A DNA stretch of 64,000 nt from Tenacibaculum singaporense (GTDB lineage: Bacteria; Bacteroidota; Bacteroidia; Flavobacteriales; Flavobacteriaceae): NCBI RefSeq assembly GCF_003867015.1, contig NZ_CP032548.1:1059001-1123000 (forward strand). The letters are read 5' to 3'. The stretch's first letter is position 1; each line of letters begins with the position of its first letter. Of the stretch, positions 1 to 8,542 are shown piece after piece. A program made the position numbers and the translations under genes. The notes under the pieces are model-generated. The model was not told the origin of the DNA. It was given only the letters and a program-made list of their open reading frames with translations, and searched no databases.

Positions 1-657
1 GTAACTCCAGGATTTAGTACAGGAGATGCCATTACTAAAATAAACACATTAGCAGAAAATAATTTACCAGAAGGGTATAGTGTTGCTTATTCAGGAATTA
101 CTAGAGAAGAAATAGCATCATCAGGACAATCTACCATTATTTTTATGATTAGTATTTTGTTTGTTTATTTCTTATTAGCAGCACAATACGAGAGTTACCT
201 ATTACCATTATCAGTAATTTTCTCATTACCAATTGGGGTAGCAGGAGCATATTACACAACGTATTTAGCAGGATTAGAAAACAACATCTATTTCCAAATA
301 GCCTTAATTATGTTATTAGGTCTGTTAGCAAAGAATGCGATTCTTATTGTAGAATTTGCAATACAACGTCGTAAACAAGGAAAAAGCTTATACGATGCGG
401 CCATTGAAGGAGCAAAAGTTCGTTTAAGACCTATTTTAATGACCTCGTTTGCCTTTATTCTTGGATTAATGCCGTTAGTATTAGCAAAAGGAGTAGGAGC
501 TGAAGGAAATAACTCTATCGGAACTGGTGCTGCAGGAGGACTGTTAATAGGTACCTTAATAGGGGTATTCGTTATTCCTGTACTATTTGTAGTATTTCAA
601 TGGCTACAAGAAAAAGTATCAAGCAAACCAGTTGTTATTGAAACTAAAGAAGATTAA
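1..657 (+). CDS. RND multidrug efflux permease, C-terminal part (5' end outside window)
   Basis: The reading frame is open from base 1, so this is the last 218 codons of a longer gene. It is the end of an AcrB/HAE-1-type inner-membrane proton/drug antiporter. The first 40 or so residues are the end of the second periplasmic loop; the rest is a set of hydrophobic helices with the family motif GLLAKNAILIVEFA in the fourth-from-last helix region and the conserved LRPILMTSFAFILG stretch. The short charged tail ends in ETKED. It is followed after 2 bp by an outer-membrane factor and then a TetR regulator, so it is the permease of a tripartite pump operon; the adaptor gene should lie just outside the window. 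Substrate cannot be told from the sequence. Confidence 0.93.
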   Translation, partial: VTPGFSTGDAITKINTLAENNLPEGYSVAYSGITREEIASSGQSTIIFMISILFVYFLLAAQYESYLLPLSVIFSLPIGVAGAYYTTYLAGLENNIYFQIALIMLLGLLAKNAILIVEFAIQRRKQGKSLYDAAIEGAKVRLRPILMTSFAFILGLMPLVLAKGVGAEGNNSIGTGAAGGLLIGTLIGVFVIPVLFVVFQWLQEKVSSKPVVIETKED

Positions 658-659
658 TT

Positions 660-2060
660 ATGAAACGTATACTAAATAAAACCTTGGTTGTAGCTGTAAT
701 GGCTACAACCTTACAAAGTTGTTTTGTTGCTAAGGATTATGCACGTCCTGAGTTAAAAGAAACAGAACATTTGTATAGAACAGATAATTTACCAAAAGAC
801 AGTATCTCGATGGCAGATGTGTCTTGGAAGGATATGTTTACTGATGCTCATTTGAAACAATATATTGATGAAGGGCTTCAAAATAACTTAGATATCCGTG
901 TAGCCATACAACAAATGGCAGCAGCAGAAGCTTATATGAAACAAGGTAAAGCAGGGTATTTACCTAGTATTGGTGTAGGAGCAAAAGCTACACACCAAGA
1001 GTTGGCAAAAAACAGTCAGTTTGGATCTTTTTTCAATGGAAGTTTACAACAATATGAGTTAACAGGAAATCTTTCTTGGGAAGCTGATATTTGGGGTAAA
1101 ATACGTAGTAATAAAAGAGCAGGAAAAGCAGGTTATTTACAAAGTGTAGCGGCACATCAAGCAGTAAAAACTCAATTAGTTTCAGCAATAGCAACTACTT
1201 ATTATCAGTTAGTAGCTTTAGATGCTCAATTGGAAATTACTGAACAAACTATTGAAACAAGAGAGAGTAGTGTAAATACCATTAAAGCTTTAAAAGATGC
1301 AGGTCAGGTAAATCAAGTAGCAGTAGATCAAAATATAGCACAGTATAACAATGCAAAAGCATTGAAAGTAGATTTAGAAGCATCCATCTTTAAAATTGAG
1401 AATACTTTAAATCTATTACTAGGAAGAACATCAGTAGTTGTTGAAAGAAGTAAACTTTCACAGCAACAATTAGATGCAGCTATTAAAGTAGGTGTTCCAG
1501 CTACATTATTAAGAAATAGACCAGATGTTATAGCTGCTGAGTATGGTTTAATTAATGCTTTTGAGATGACAAATGTTGCTAAGAGTAATTTTTATCCATC
1601 GTTAACAGTAACAGCAAGTGGAGGATTTCAAAGTTTAGAGTTAGATGAGTTGTTAAGTACCAACTCCTTATTTGCAAATATTATAGGAGGTTTAACACAG
1701 CCTATTTTCAATCAAAGAAAAATTAAAACACAGCATGAAGTTGCTAAAGCACAACAAGAACAAGCACTGTTGAGCTTTAAAAAGACTTTGTTAACTGCTG
1801 GAAATGAAGTTTCAAATGCACTTTTTGACTATAAAGCAGAAACTGAAAAGTTTGAATATAGAAAAAATGAAGTTGAAGCTTTACGAAGAGCAGAAGCAAA
1901 CTCAGAAGAGTTGTTAAAAAATGGATATGCAAATTATTTAGATTTATTAACAGCAAGAGAAAGAGCATTGAATGCTGAGTTAAATGTTATCAATAACAAA
2001 CTAAATCAGTTATTAAGTGTCGTGAATTTATATGAAGCATTAGGAGGTGGTTGGAAGTAA
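660..2060 (+). CDS. RND efflux outer-membrane factor, TolC/NodT-type lipoprotein
   Basis: 466 residues, starting 2 bp after the permease stop. The N-terminus has a short signal sequence ending in the lipobox LQSC, so the mature protein would be acylated on Cys21. Two repeats of the outer-membrane efflux (OEP) fold follow, with typical alanine- and glutamine-rich coiled-coil helices and the conserved LRNRPDVIAAE motif in the middle. It forms the outer-membrane exit duct of the pump encoded with the preceding permease. Length is normal for the NodT family. The exact drug range is unknown. Confidence 0.92.
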   Translation: MKRILNKTLVVAVMATTLQSCFVAKDYARPELKETEHLYRTDNLPKDSISMADVSWKDMFTDAHLKQYIDEGLQNNLDIRVAIQQMAAAEAYMKQGKAGYLPSIGVGAKATHQELAKNSQFGSFFNGSLQQYELTGNLSWEADIWGKIRSNKRAGKAGYLQSVAAHQAVKTQLVSAIATTYYQLVALDAQLEITEQTIETRESSVNTIKALKDAGQVNQVAVDQNIAQYNNAKALKVDLEASIFKIENTLNLLLGRTSVVVERSKLSQQQLDAAIKVGVPATLLRNRPDVIAAEYGLINAFEMTNVAKSNFYPSLTVTASGGFQSLELDELLSTNSLFANIIGGLTQPIFNQRKIKTQHEVAKAQQEQALLSFKKTLLTAGNEVSNALFDYKAETEKFEYRKNEVEALRRAEANSEELLKNGYANYLDLLTARERALNAELNVINNKLNQLLSVVNLYEALGGGWK

Positions 2061-2064
2061 ATAG

Positions 2065-2640
2065 ATGATAATGGGTAATAGGTCAAAACTTATTAAGGTA
2101 GCCAAAGAAAAATTTATAGCATTTGGCAGTAAGCATACCACAATGGATGAAATAGCTGAGTTACTCGGAATTTCAAAAAAAACTATTTACGCTTGCTTTT
2201 CTTCAAAAGAAGAATTGATAATTGAAAGTATCAAAGAATTAATAAATGAATTCAAAATTGACACAGAACCTATTTTAAAATCTGATAAAACAGCGTTAAA
2301 TAAAGTAATAGAGATATATAAAGTAATTTTTAAGTATGTAGAAAAGTTTAAACCATCATTTATTTTTGGGTTAAAAAAATACTATCCTAATGCTTATGAT
2401 GCTTATAAGGAAATTACTACGGATGTTGTTTCTACAGATATAATGAATTTACTAGAAGAAGCTAAAGAGCAAGGAGAGATCAGACCAGATGTAGACCTTA
2501 AATTGTTTAGTAAATTATATTTAAGCGGACTAGAAAGTCGTTTGTTTGAAGCAGATAATTTGTTTGACAATTACTCAAAAGAAATACTGTTAGAGTATAT
2601 GATTATTAATAATTTAAACTCTCTAAAACCCGCTAAATAA
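2065..2640 (+). CDS. TetR/AcrR-family transcriptional regulator
   Basis: 191 residues. The N-terminal helix-turn-helix (about residues 25-50, TTMDEIAELLGISKKTIYACF) is typical of TetR repressors; the remainder is an all-helical ligand-binding domain with no family-specific motif I recognise. The gene starts 4 bp after the outer-membrane factor, so it is co-transcribed with the pump and is probably its local repressor. An alternative start at the second ATG (2071) would remove only two residues. A strong hairpin terminator follows. Confidence 0.9.
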   Translation: MIMGNRSKLIKVAKEKFIAFGSKHTTMDEIAELLGISKKTIYACFSSKEELIIESIKELINEFKIDTEPILKSDKTALNKVIEIYKVIFKYVEKFKPSFIFGLKKYYPNAYDAYKEITTDVVSTDIMNLLEEAKEQGEIRPDVDLKLFSKLYLSGLESRLFEADNLFDNYSKEILLEYMIINNLNSLKPAK

Positions 2641-2669
2641 GTACACAAATTTTTGTGGTTTTTGATAAG

Positions 2670-2716
2670 AAGTGTCATGTAGTATGTTATCATATCTGCA
2701 GGACACTTTTTGTTTT
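2670..2716 (+). terminator. Rho-independent terminator of the efflux operon
   Basis: An AAGTGTC arm (from 2670) pairs with GACACTT (from 2702), with further imperfect pairing inside the loop, and is followed by a T-rich tract. It sits about 30 bp after the TetR stop. Confidence 0.75.
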
Positions 2717-2738
2717 TTGTATAAAAAGGAATTTAAAC

Positions 2739-3548
2739 TCACCTAAAACTCCAATTTTTATAATTAGCAGAAGCCTCTAGTTGATTTTCAATATTATCAG
2801 GTAATTCAGGGAAGAAATCAATACCTGTTTTTTGTTCTAATTCATCAATAGAAACTACAAAATCAGATAGCGGTTTGTTACTTTCCTTATGGGGAAGTAA
2901 AAAAGCAATGGCTTTAATTTCAGGTTGAGTATAATCTAGTAAAACCTTATAAAAATAATTAGGAACACTTACTTTTTCCTTTCCTATAGTTTTCAAATTA
3001 GGTTCTAAAACACCACCAGTAACAACATACAAATGATTATACTTCTTTGCCCAATAACGAGTTTTTTGTTCTAATTTATTCCAAATTCCAGCATTAAACT
3101 CGTGGTTTTGAGGAGAAATGTTTGAGGTGTAAAAAGTTTCATCATGAGCATTTTTAGAGGCACGTCTATCACCAGCAGGACATAAGTGTCCTTTGTCATA
3201 ACCAGATCTTTTATAATTTCTCCAATCTGCAGATTTTGTCTTCACCTTGGGGTCTACAATAAAAAATGGACGCTTACGATTGGTATAAACAATATCATTT
3301 TTATCTAAAGGATAAGCAACCCATTCGGCTTGTTCGTGTTTTTCGCTATATGATAACTGGTAGCCATTATGTTTTATAATGACTCCAGTTGTTGAGGTAG
3401 GAAAGTAATTGAAGTTATTAGTTTTATTACTGGCTGTTTCAGTTGTAGGTTGAGAAGAACTATTAGCTTCTTCTTTTTGTTGTAACCAATAACCTACAAG
3501 TAAAGCAACAATGGTAATAACAACCTTTATTTTCCTTGAAGTACTCAT
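2739..3548 (-). CDS. DNA/RNA non-specific endonuclease, exported or membrane-anchored
   Basis: 269 residues. The N-terminus has one hydrophobic helix (about residues 8-21, VVITIVALLVGYWLQ), then a serine/threonine/asparagine-rich linker, then a betabetaalpha-Me nuclease domain. The catalytic motif of the NucA/NUC1 family appears as DKGHLCPAGDRR, with the general-base histidine near residue 121 (the family consensus is DRGH). The metal-binding asparagine region NISPQNHEFNAGIWNKLE is also intact. The enzyme probably degrades nucleic acid in the periplasm or outside the cell. It begins 1 bp after the thioesterase stop, so the two genes are one transcript. Confidence 0.9.
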   Translation of the reverse strand: MSTSRKIKVVITIVALLVGYWLQQKEEANSSSQPTTETASNKTNNFNYFPTSTTGVIIKHNGYQLSYSEKHEQAEWVAYPLDKNDIVYTNRKRPFFIVDPKVKTKSADWRNYKRSGYDKGHLCPAGDRRASKNAHDETFYTSNISPQNHEFNAGIWNKLEQKTRYWAKKYNHLYVVTGGVLEPNLKTIGKEKVSVPNYFYKVLLDYTQPEIKAIAFLLPHKESNKPLSDFVVSIDELEQKTGIDFFPELPDNIENQLEASANYKNWSFR

Positions 3549-3992
3549 TTAATTACTTAACACAATTTCTTTAAAATCTTCAGTTTTTTCAACTTCATTA
3601 AAAATCTCTTGAAATTTAACAGGAGGTACAGTTAGTTTACGTTTAACCAAATCTAACCAAGCACCATAAACAGTGATAATTGCAGAGAGTTTACCTGCTT
3701 GATTAAAAACTTCATGTTGAATTTTCCAACGTTCACCTTTTCCGGATAAACCAGTAACTTTTAGGTTTACAGTAATATCTTCACCCATATGTATTTCACG
3801 TAAAAACTTGGTGTTTTCTTCAAATAAAATAGGACCAACTTTTTCCTTAGTAAAATCTTGAACAGTTACATTATGCTCTTTAAAAAAACGTAAACGTAAT
3901 TCAGCAGCATAATCGTTATATGCGGTATGACGCATGTGTATGTTGGCATCAAAATCTGCCCATCGTGTTTTAAACTCAACACTAAAACTCAT
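3549..3992 (-). CDS. Acyl-CoA thioesterase, 4HBT hot-dog family
   Basis: 147 residues with a single hot-dog fold. The N-terminal motif RWADFDANIHMRHTAYNDY corresponds to the 4-hydroxybenzoyl-CoA/YbgC-type active site (W-D-D-N-H-N-Y), although the usual HVNN is replaced by HMRHTAYN. It should hydrolyse acyl-CoA or aryl-CoA thioesters in the cytoplasm; the substrate is unknown. It is immediately followed by the nuclease gene. Confidence 0.85.
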   Translation of the reverse strand: MSFSVEFKTRWADFDANIHMRHTAYNDYAAELRLRFFKEHNVTVQDFTKEKVGPILFEENTKFLREIHMGEDITVNLKVTGLSGKGERWKIQHEVFNQAGKLSAIITVYGAWLDLVKRKLTVPPVKFQEIFNEVEKTEDFKEIVLSN

Positions 3993-4026
3993 ATCAAAAA
4001 AATTTAAGAAAGCGAATTTACAAATT

Positions 4027-5094
4027 TTAAGCTTTCACATCCAAAGCATCACGAAGTGTGTTTCCAATTAACATAAATGCCATTACCAAACTCATAATAG
4101 CAATTCCAGGAATAAGAGCTAAATAAGGTTTTCCAAGAATAATGTAGTTATAATGATTTTTAATCATAGCACCCCAAGAAGGAGTAGGAGGTTGGGCTCC
4201 AATACCTAAAAAACTCAATCCGCTTTCAATTAAAATAGCAGCTGCAAAATTAGCGGCGGAAATTACGATGATAGGCGCTAAAATGTTAGGTAAAATATGT
4301 TTGAAGATAATTCTAAAATCAGAAAAACCTAAAGCTTTGGCAGCTTCTACATATTGCTGCTGTTTGGTAGTAATTACTTGACCACGAACTACACGGGCAA
4401 CTTCTACCCACATAGTTAATCCCACCGCAATAAAAACTTGCCAAAAACCTTTACCCAAAGCCAAAGTGATGGCAATAACAAGTAAGAGAGTTGGAATAGA
4501 CCAAGTGATATTGATAACCCACATAATAAAATCATCTATCTTTCCACCAAAATAACCTGCAATAGCTCCAATAGGAATTCCTATTAAAAGAGAAATAAAT
4601 ACAGCTATAAATCCAATAAAAAACGAAATTCTAGCACCAATCAATAACCTGCTTAATAAGTCACGACCATATTTATCAGTTCCTAAATAAAATGTTTTTT
4701 GCTGAATGTATTGTTCGTAAGAAACAGGAAATTCTTTTGGTAAACCATCGGAGTACTTAATAATTTCTAACTGATTATTTTTAACAGAAAATGATTTTAT
4801 AGGTATTTCTGTTGATGAATTTTGCTTTCCCTCCATAAAAACAGAAAACCACGATTGTTGGTTTTTTATTTCTGAAGGAATGCTTAATAGTTGCACAGAA
4901 AAACCAGGAGGTTTAGAATGAATTTCTAAATGCATTTGATTGGCAGAGTTACTGTTGTCTGGAGCTAAAACATAACAAAAAACAGCAATAAATCCGCATA
5001 AAATAATATACCCAAAACTAAACATGCCTGTTTTACTACGTTTAAATTTTTGGATGGCTATTTGCCATAAAGATGTACCTGTATTATTATTCAC
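4027..5094 (-). CDS. ABC transporter permease, dipeptide/oligopeptide type (DppC/OppC-like)
   Basis: 355 residues. An N-terminal cytoplasmic piece and one transmembrane helix (about residues 23-45) are followed by a large extracytoplasmic insertion, then the binding-protein-dependent transport domain. The EAA-loop motif reads EAAKALGFSDFRIIFKHILPN. The family pattern GTDKYGRDLLSRLLIGARISF precedes the core helices. It is a peptide or nickel importer permease of the DppC type. No ATPase, DppB partner or binding protein is adjacent, so partners must be elsewhere. The start overlaps the mscS-like gene by 8 bp. Confidence 0.9.
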   Translation of the reverse strand: MNNNTGTSLWQIAIQKFKRSKTGMFSFGYIILCGFIAVFCYVLAPDNSNSANQMHLEIHSKPPGFSVQLLSIPSEIKNQQSWFSVFMEGKQNSSTEIPIKSFSVKNNQLEIIKYSDGLPKEFPVSYEQYIQQKTFYLGTDKYGRDLLSRLLIGARISFFIGFIAVFISLLIGIPIGAIAGYFGGKIDDFIMWVINITWSIPTLLLVIAITLALGKGFWQVFIAVGLTMWVEVARVVRGQVITTKQQQYVEAAKALGFSDFRIIFKHILPNILAPIIVISAANFAAAILIESGLSFLGIGAQPPTPSWGAMIKNHYNYIILGKPYLALIPGIAIMSLVMAFMLIGNTLRDALDVKA

Positions 5095-6352
5095 TCTTTT
5101 GTATTTCTTTCAAGTTATTGATATCAATACTTGATGGATTTTGAAAAACTTCCAAATCAAAATATTTTACAGAAGCTAAAATATGATCAAAAATATTAGC
5201 CATAACACGTTCGTAATCTACCCAGTTTTTTTCTCTACTAAAGGCATAAATTTCTAGTGGAATTCCATTAGGAGTAGGTTCTAACTGACGAGACATTAAC
5301 AACATATCTTGATTTATTTTTGGATGATTTTCAATGTATTTATCTAAATAAATTCTGAAAGTTCCAAAATTGGTAAGGTTTCTACCGTTTAGAATTACCG
5401 ATTTATCTACATTGTTTTCTTCGTTGTATTTTTTTACTTCCTTGCTACTTTTTTCAATATAGTCAGAAATTAACTCAATCTTTTTAAAGCGCTCAATATC
5501 TTCATCAGAAAGAAAGTGAATGCTATTTATTTTAATTAAAATTGAGCGCTTTATACGTCTACCACCTGAAGTATTCATTGTTCTCCAGTTCTTAAAAGAA
5601 TCGGATGTTAGGTAATACGTAGGAATGCTAGATATTGTATTATCAAAATTTCTAATAATTACAGAAGTAAGGTTAATTTCAACCACATCACCATCAGCAC
5701 CATATTTTTCCATAGTAATCCAGTCTCCAATTCTAACAGTATCATTTACTGCTACTTGAATACTTGATACAAAACCAAGAATGGTGTCCTTAAAAATTAA
5801 TAATAATACTGCTGAAAAAGCACCTAATGCAGTTAAGAATCTAATTAAAGGTTTTCCTGTTAATACAGAAAAAGATGATATAGCAGCAATAAGCCACATG
5901 ATTACCATGAAAATTTGCACATAGCTTTCTAAAGGTTTGTCTTTAAAAGCATTGGTGGTACGAAGAAAATCTTTAACACTCAGTAAAATACTGCGTATAA
6001 ACCAAACAATAGCAAAAATAATGGCAATAGTGGCTATACGTTCAGCATAAGTAAACAAGTGAGGGAAATCAACTAAAATGTCTTTTAAAAAATTAAAAAC
6101 AATAGTAAGAATAACAATTCTAGAAAGATTTAAAAAAGCTTTGTTTTTAATAAGCATATCATCAAAACTAGTTGATGTTTTTGCAGCCATTTTATTCACT
6201 GTTCTTTTACCAATATACCTAAATATTTTGAATAAGATATAACCTAAAATTCCAAATACAATTAGGTTTGTAAATAAGTTTAGGTAAATGGCAAGCGTTT
6301 CTGAGAATGAAAAATGTTCTTTAAAAATTCTGTAAAAAAACTTGTTAAACAT
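5087..6352 (-). CDS. Mechanosensitive ion channel, MscS family (YbdG/MscM-like)
   Basis: 421 residues. Several N-terminal transmembrane helices (roughly residues 20-190) lead into the pore-lining helix and the beta domain, where RIGDWITMEKYGADGDVVEINLTSVIIRNFDNTISSIP matches the MscS signature. The C-terminal domain is longer than E. coli MscS and has the RTMNTSGGRRIKRS stretch typical of the YbdG branch. It should open under membrane tension and release solutes. Its last 8 bp overlap the DppC-like gene. Confidence 0.9.
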   Translation of the reverse strand: MFNKFFYRIFKEHFSFSETLAIYLNLFTNLIVFGILGYILFKIFRYIGKRTVNKMAAKTSTSFDDMLIKNKAFLNLSRIVILTIVFNFLKDILVDFPHLFTYAERIATIAIIFAIVWFIRSILLSVKDFLRTTNAFKDKPLESYVQIFMVIMWLIAAISSFSVLTGKPLIRFLTALGAFSAVLLLIFKDTILGFVSSIQVAVNDTVRIGDWITMEKYGADGDVVEINLTSVIIRNFDNTISSIPTYYLTSDSFKNWRTMNTSGGRRIKRSILIKINSIHFLSDEDIERFKKIELISDYIEKSSKEVKKYNEENNVDKSVILNGRNLTNFGTFRIYLDKYIENHPKINQDMLLMSRQLEPTPNGIPLEIYAFSREKNWVDYERVMANIFDHILASVKYFDLEVFQNPSSIDINNLKEIQKSE

Positions 6353-6364
6353 AGTAGTGTTAAG

Positions 6365-7054
6365 TTAAAATTCTGTGATTTCTTCTCCTATTTTTAAGCC
6401 GAACTTTTTTCTAAACCAATATACAACAACATACAAAACAGGGGTGTCTAGTGCTGCAATAATGACTTTGAATAAAAAACCGCTAAGTAAAAGGCTACCA
6501 AAAATACTCCAAGGAAGTATTTTAAAAGAACTCAATAAAAATAATACGGTAAAAGTATCTATAAATTGTGACAAAAAGGTAGAAAAATTATTACGAAGCC
6601 ATAAATGTTTTCCTTTAGTTAATCTTTTCCAAAAATGAAAAATACGAATGTCTATAAATTGAGCAGCTAAGTAAGCTAACATAGAAGCTAATACCGCTAA
6701 AGGAGAAAGACCAAAAACTTTGGTAAAGATTTTATTATCAATAGGAGAGCTGTCAATTGCAGGAGCATAATCAGCTACTAAAATAATTAACATAGAAAAA
6801 AAGGAAGCAAAAATTCCTGCTACGACAACTCTATTCGCTTTTTTCTTACCATAAATTTCAGAAAGAATATCTGTAATTAAAAAAGTAATAGGATACGGAA
6901 GTATTCCAACAGATACTTCAAAACGAAATAAATTAAAGGGTTCCCAATAAAAAAACTTCTGAAAAATAAGGTTTGAAGTTACAAGAGAGGCTATAAATAA
7001 CGAAGCTAAAACTAGATAAATAAGTTGTGCTTGAGATTTTTGTTGTACAGTCAT
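6365..7054 (-). CDS. yhhQ: Queuosine precursor transporter, YhhQ/DUF165 family
   Basis: 229 residues, about six transmembrane helices. The motif FPYPITFLITDILSEIYGKKKANRVV is represented here as LPYPITFLITDILSEIYGKK, the signature of the vitamin-uptake/queuosine-precursor (preQ0/preQ1) transporters. It imports the 7-deazaguanine precursor used for tRNA queuosine. It is the promoter-proximal gene of the minus-strand set 7054-2739 and is transcribed away from fabD. Confidence 0.85.
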   Translation of the reverse strand: MTVQQKSQAQLIYLVLASLFIASLVTSNLIFQKFFYWEPFNLFRFEVSVGILPYPITFLITDILSEIYGKKKANRVVVAGIFASFFSMLIILVADYAPAIDSSPIDNKIFTKVFGLSPLAVLASMLAYLAAQFIDIRIFHFWKRLTKGKHLWLRNNFSTFLSQFIDTFTVLFLLSSFKILPWSIFGSLLLSGFLFKVIIAALDTPVLYVVVYWFRKKFGLKIGEEITEF

Positions 7055-7082
7055 AAAACGAAGATAGTAATTTTAAAAGTTG

Positions 7083-7090
7083 TATGTTTG
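7083..7090 (+). promoter_or_regulatory. -7 promoter box TATGTTTG of fabD
   Basis: The sequence matches the Bacteroidota -7 consensus TAnnTTTG. Transcription would begin near 7096, downstream of the ATG at 7084, so it argues for the fabD start at 7120. No clear -33 TTG is seen. Confidence 0.55.
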
Positions 7091-7119
7091 CATGGTTAAA
7101 TAAACAACAAAACAAACAA

Positions 7120-8004
7120 ATGAAAGCGTATATTTTTCCAGGTCAAGGAGCACAATTTACAGGAATGGGGTTAGATTTATATGAAAACTCTCCATTAGCT
7201 CAAGAACTTTTTGAAAAAGCAAATAATATATTAGGATTTAGTATTACCGACGTAATGTTTGAAGGTACTGCTGAAGAATTAAAACAAACTAAAGTAACGC
7301 AACCAGCTATCTTTTTACATTCAGTAATTTTAGCAAAAGTTTTAGGAGATGATTTTAAACCAGAAATGGTTGCTGGTCACTCTTTAGGAGAATTATCAGC
7401 GTTAGTAGCGAATGGTGTATTGTCTTTTGAAGATGGATTAAAATTGGTTTCTAAACGTGCTTTAGCAATGCAAAAAGCATGTGAAATTCAACCGTCTACT
7501 ATGGCAGCAGTGTTAGGATTAGAAGATGCTGTAGTTGAAGAAGTTTGTGCTTCAATTGATGGAGTAGTAGTTGCAGCAAATTATAACTGTCCAGGGCAAT
7601 TAGTAATTTCTGGTGAAATTGAAGCTGTAGAAAAAGCATGTGAAGTATTAAAAGAAAAAGGAGCAAAGAGAGCGTTACTTTTACCAGTAGGAGGAGCATT
7701 TCATTCACCAATGATGGAGCCAGCTCGTGAAGAATTAGCTGCAGCTATTGAAGAAACTACATTTAATGAGCCTATGTGTCCAGTATACCAAAATGTGGTA
7801 GCGAAAGCAGTAACAAATCCTGCTGAAATTAAAGAAAACTTAATAGCGCAATTAACAGCGCCAGTAAGATGGACGCAATGTGTGCAAGCAATGATTACTG
7901 ATGGTGGTGCTGAGTTTGTTGAAGTTGGTCCAGGTAAAGTATTACAAGGATTAATGCGTAAAATTGATAGAAGTGTAGCTGCTAGTGGTGCTTCTTTAGC
8001 ATAA
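7120..8004 (+). CDS. fabD: Malonyl-CoA:ACP transacylase (FabD)
   Basis: 294 residues when started at 7120 (MKAYIFPGQGAQ), which is the usual N-terminus. A longer frame from 7084 is rejected because its ATG lies upstream of the predicted transcription start and adds asparagine/glutamine-rich sequence absent from the family. The nucleophile serine is in GHSLGE (Ser88) and the catalytic histidine in GAFHSPMM (His195). It loads malonyl groups onto acyl carrier protein for fatty-acid synthesis. It stands alone here, without other fab genes, and ends before a strong bidirectional hairpin. Confidence 0.96.
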   Translation: MKAYIFPGQGAQFTGMGLDLYENSPLAQELFEKANNILGFSITDVMFEGTAEELKQTKVTQPAIFLHSVILAKVLGDDFKPEMVAGHSLGELSALVANGVLSFEDGLKLVSKRALAMQKACEIQPSTMAAVLGLEDAVVEEVCASIDGVVVAANYNCPGQLVISGEIEAVEKACEVLKEKGAKRALLLPVGGAFHSPMMEPAREELAAAIEETTFNEPMCPVYQNVVAKAVTNPAEIKENLIAQLTAPVRWTQCVQAMITDGGAEFVEVGPGKVLQGLMRKIDRSVAASGASLA

Positions 8005-8026
8005 ATAGTAAAAACATATAGTATAG

Positions 8027-8055
8027 AAAATCCCGTTCCAAAAGAACGGGATTTT
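8027..8055. terminator. Bidirectional terminator between fabD and a small convergent gene
   Basis: A 12-bp perfect stem (AAAATCCCGTTC / GAACGGGATTTT) with a 5-base loop has A-rich and T-rich flanks, so it can stop transcripts from both sides. It sits between the stop of fabD and the stop of the small gene on the other strand. Confidence 0.88.
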
Positions 8056-8077
8056 TGCTTTTGTGAAAAGAAAATTG

Positions 8078-8272
8078 TTACTTAGCTAAGACACAGTCTT
8101 TACAATCTTTAACTTCACCATAATAGGTTTCTCTGTATTTGTGTACCGTTTCAAGCGGTATAATATTTAAAAACATTTTTTTAATGTAGGTAACGTTAGT
8201 ATGAAGTTTACCCATTTTTCTTGAAAATCGTTTTTCTAAACGTGTTTCTCTTTTAATTTTAATCAATTTCAT
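8078..8272 (-). CDS. Small basic protein with CKDC motif, function unknown
   Basis: 64 residues, rich in lysine and arginine at the N-terminus and ending in VKDCKDCVLAK, a CxxC pair that could bind metal or be redox active. I do not recognise a named family. I consider it real because a good promoter lies just upstream (a TTG at 8329-8327, 20 bp, then TAGCTTTG at 8306-8299) and because it shares the convergent terminator with fabD. Confidence 0.7.
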   Translation of the reverse strand: MKLIKIKRETRLEKRFSRKMGKLHTNVTYIKKMFLNIIPLETVHKYRETYYGEVKDCKDCVLAK

Positions 8273-8298
8273 TATTCTAGTATCATTTAATTAGGGTA

Positions 8299-8329
8299 CA
8301 AAGCTAAAAAGCTTAAAGCGTGATGTCAA
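8299..8329 (-). promoter_or_regulatory. Promoter of the 64-residue gene
   Basis: On the minus strand, TTGACA begins at 8329 and, after 20 bp counted from its TTG, TAGCTTTG lies at 8306-8299. This matches the flavobacterial TTG / TAnnTTTG arrangement and is one of the best-formed promoters in the window. The expected start of transcription is about 20-30 bp before the ATG at 8272. Confidence 0.65.
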
Positions 8330-8376
8330 TTAATAATCGTTAAAACATTAAAAATCAACTAATAAATATGTGTTCT

Positions 8377-8525
8377 TAAATTTGGAGTGTACTATTTTAA
8401 GAATATGATAATAGGAAACAGAAACAATTCACAAATTAGAGGTGTAAAAAAGCTGTTTTTTGCTAAAATGAATAAAAAATCACTCAAAATTGATTGAAAA
8501 TAATCAAAAATGAGTGATTTTTGTC
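8377..8525 (+). ncRNA. Possible short transcript (small RNA or 30-residue peptide)
   Basis: A perfect -7 box TAAATTTG lies at 8377-8384 and a large nested hairpin with a T-rich end (AAAAATCACTCA at 8475, TGAGTGATTTTT at 8511) closes the interval, which would give a transcript of about 130 nt. Inside it an open frame 8405-8497 could encode a 30-residue basic peptide starting MIIGNRNN, but its stop falls inside the hairpin and no clear ribosome-binding site is seen. The hairpin may equally serve as the terminator of the 8543-8944 gene. Low certainty. Confidence 0.3.
8475..8522. terminator. Nested hairpin terminator
   Basis: Outer stem AAAAATCACTCA / TGAGTGATTTTT with an inner TTGATT / AATCAA pairing. 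It lies just beyond the stop of the minus-strand membrane-protein gene at 8543 and could terminate transcripts from either direction. Confidence 0.7.
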
Positions 8526-8542
8526 TTTTTATATAAGAAGTC

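Noticed and set aside
7084-7119. Longer N-terminus for FabD beginning at the ATG at 7084
   Set aside because: It lies at the -7 box TATGTTTG, upstream of the probable transcript start, and adds sequence not found in FabD.
7499-7711. Leucine-rich open frame antisense to fabD
   Set aside because: It is an artefact of the codon bias of the real gene on the other strand and has no promoter or ribosome-binding site.
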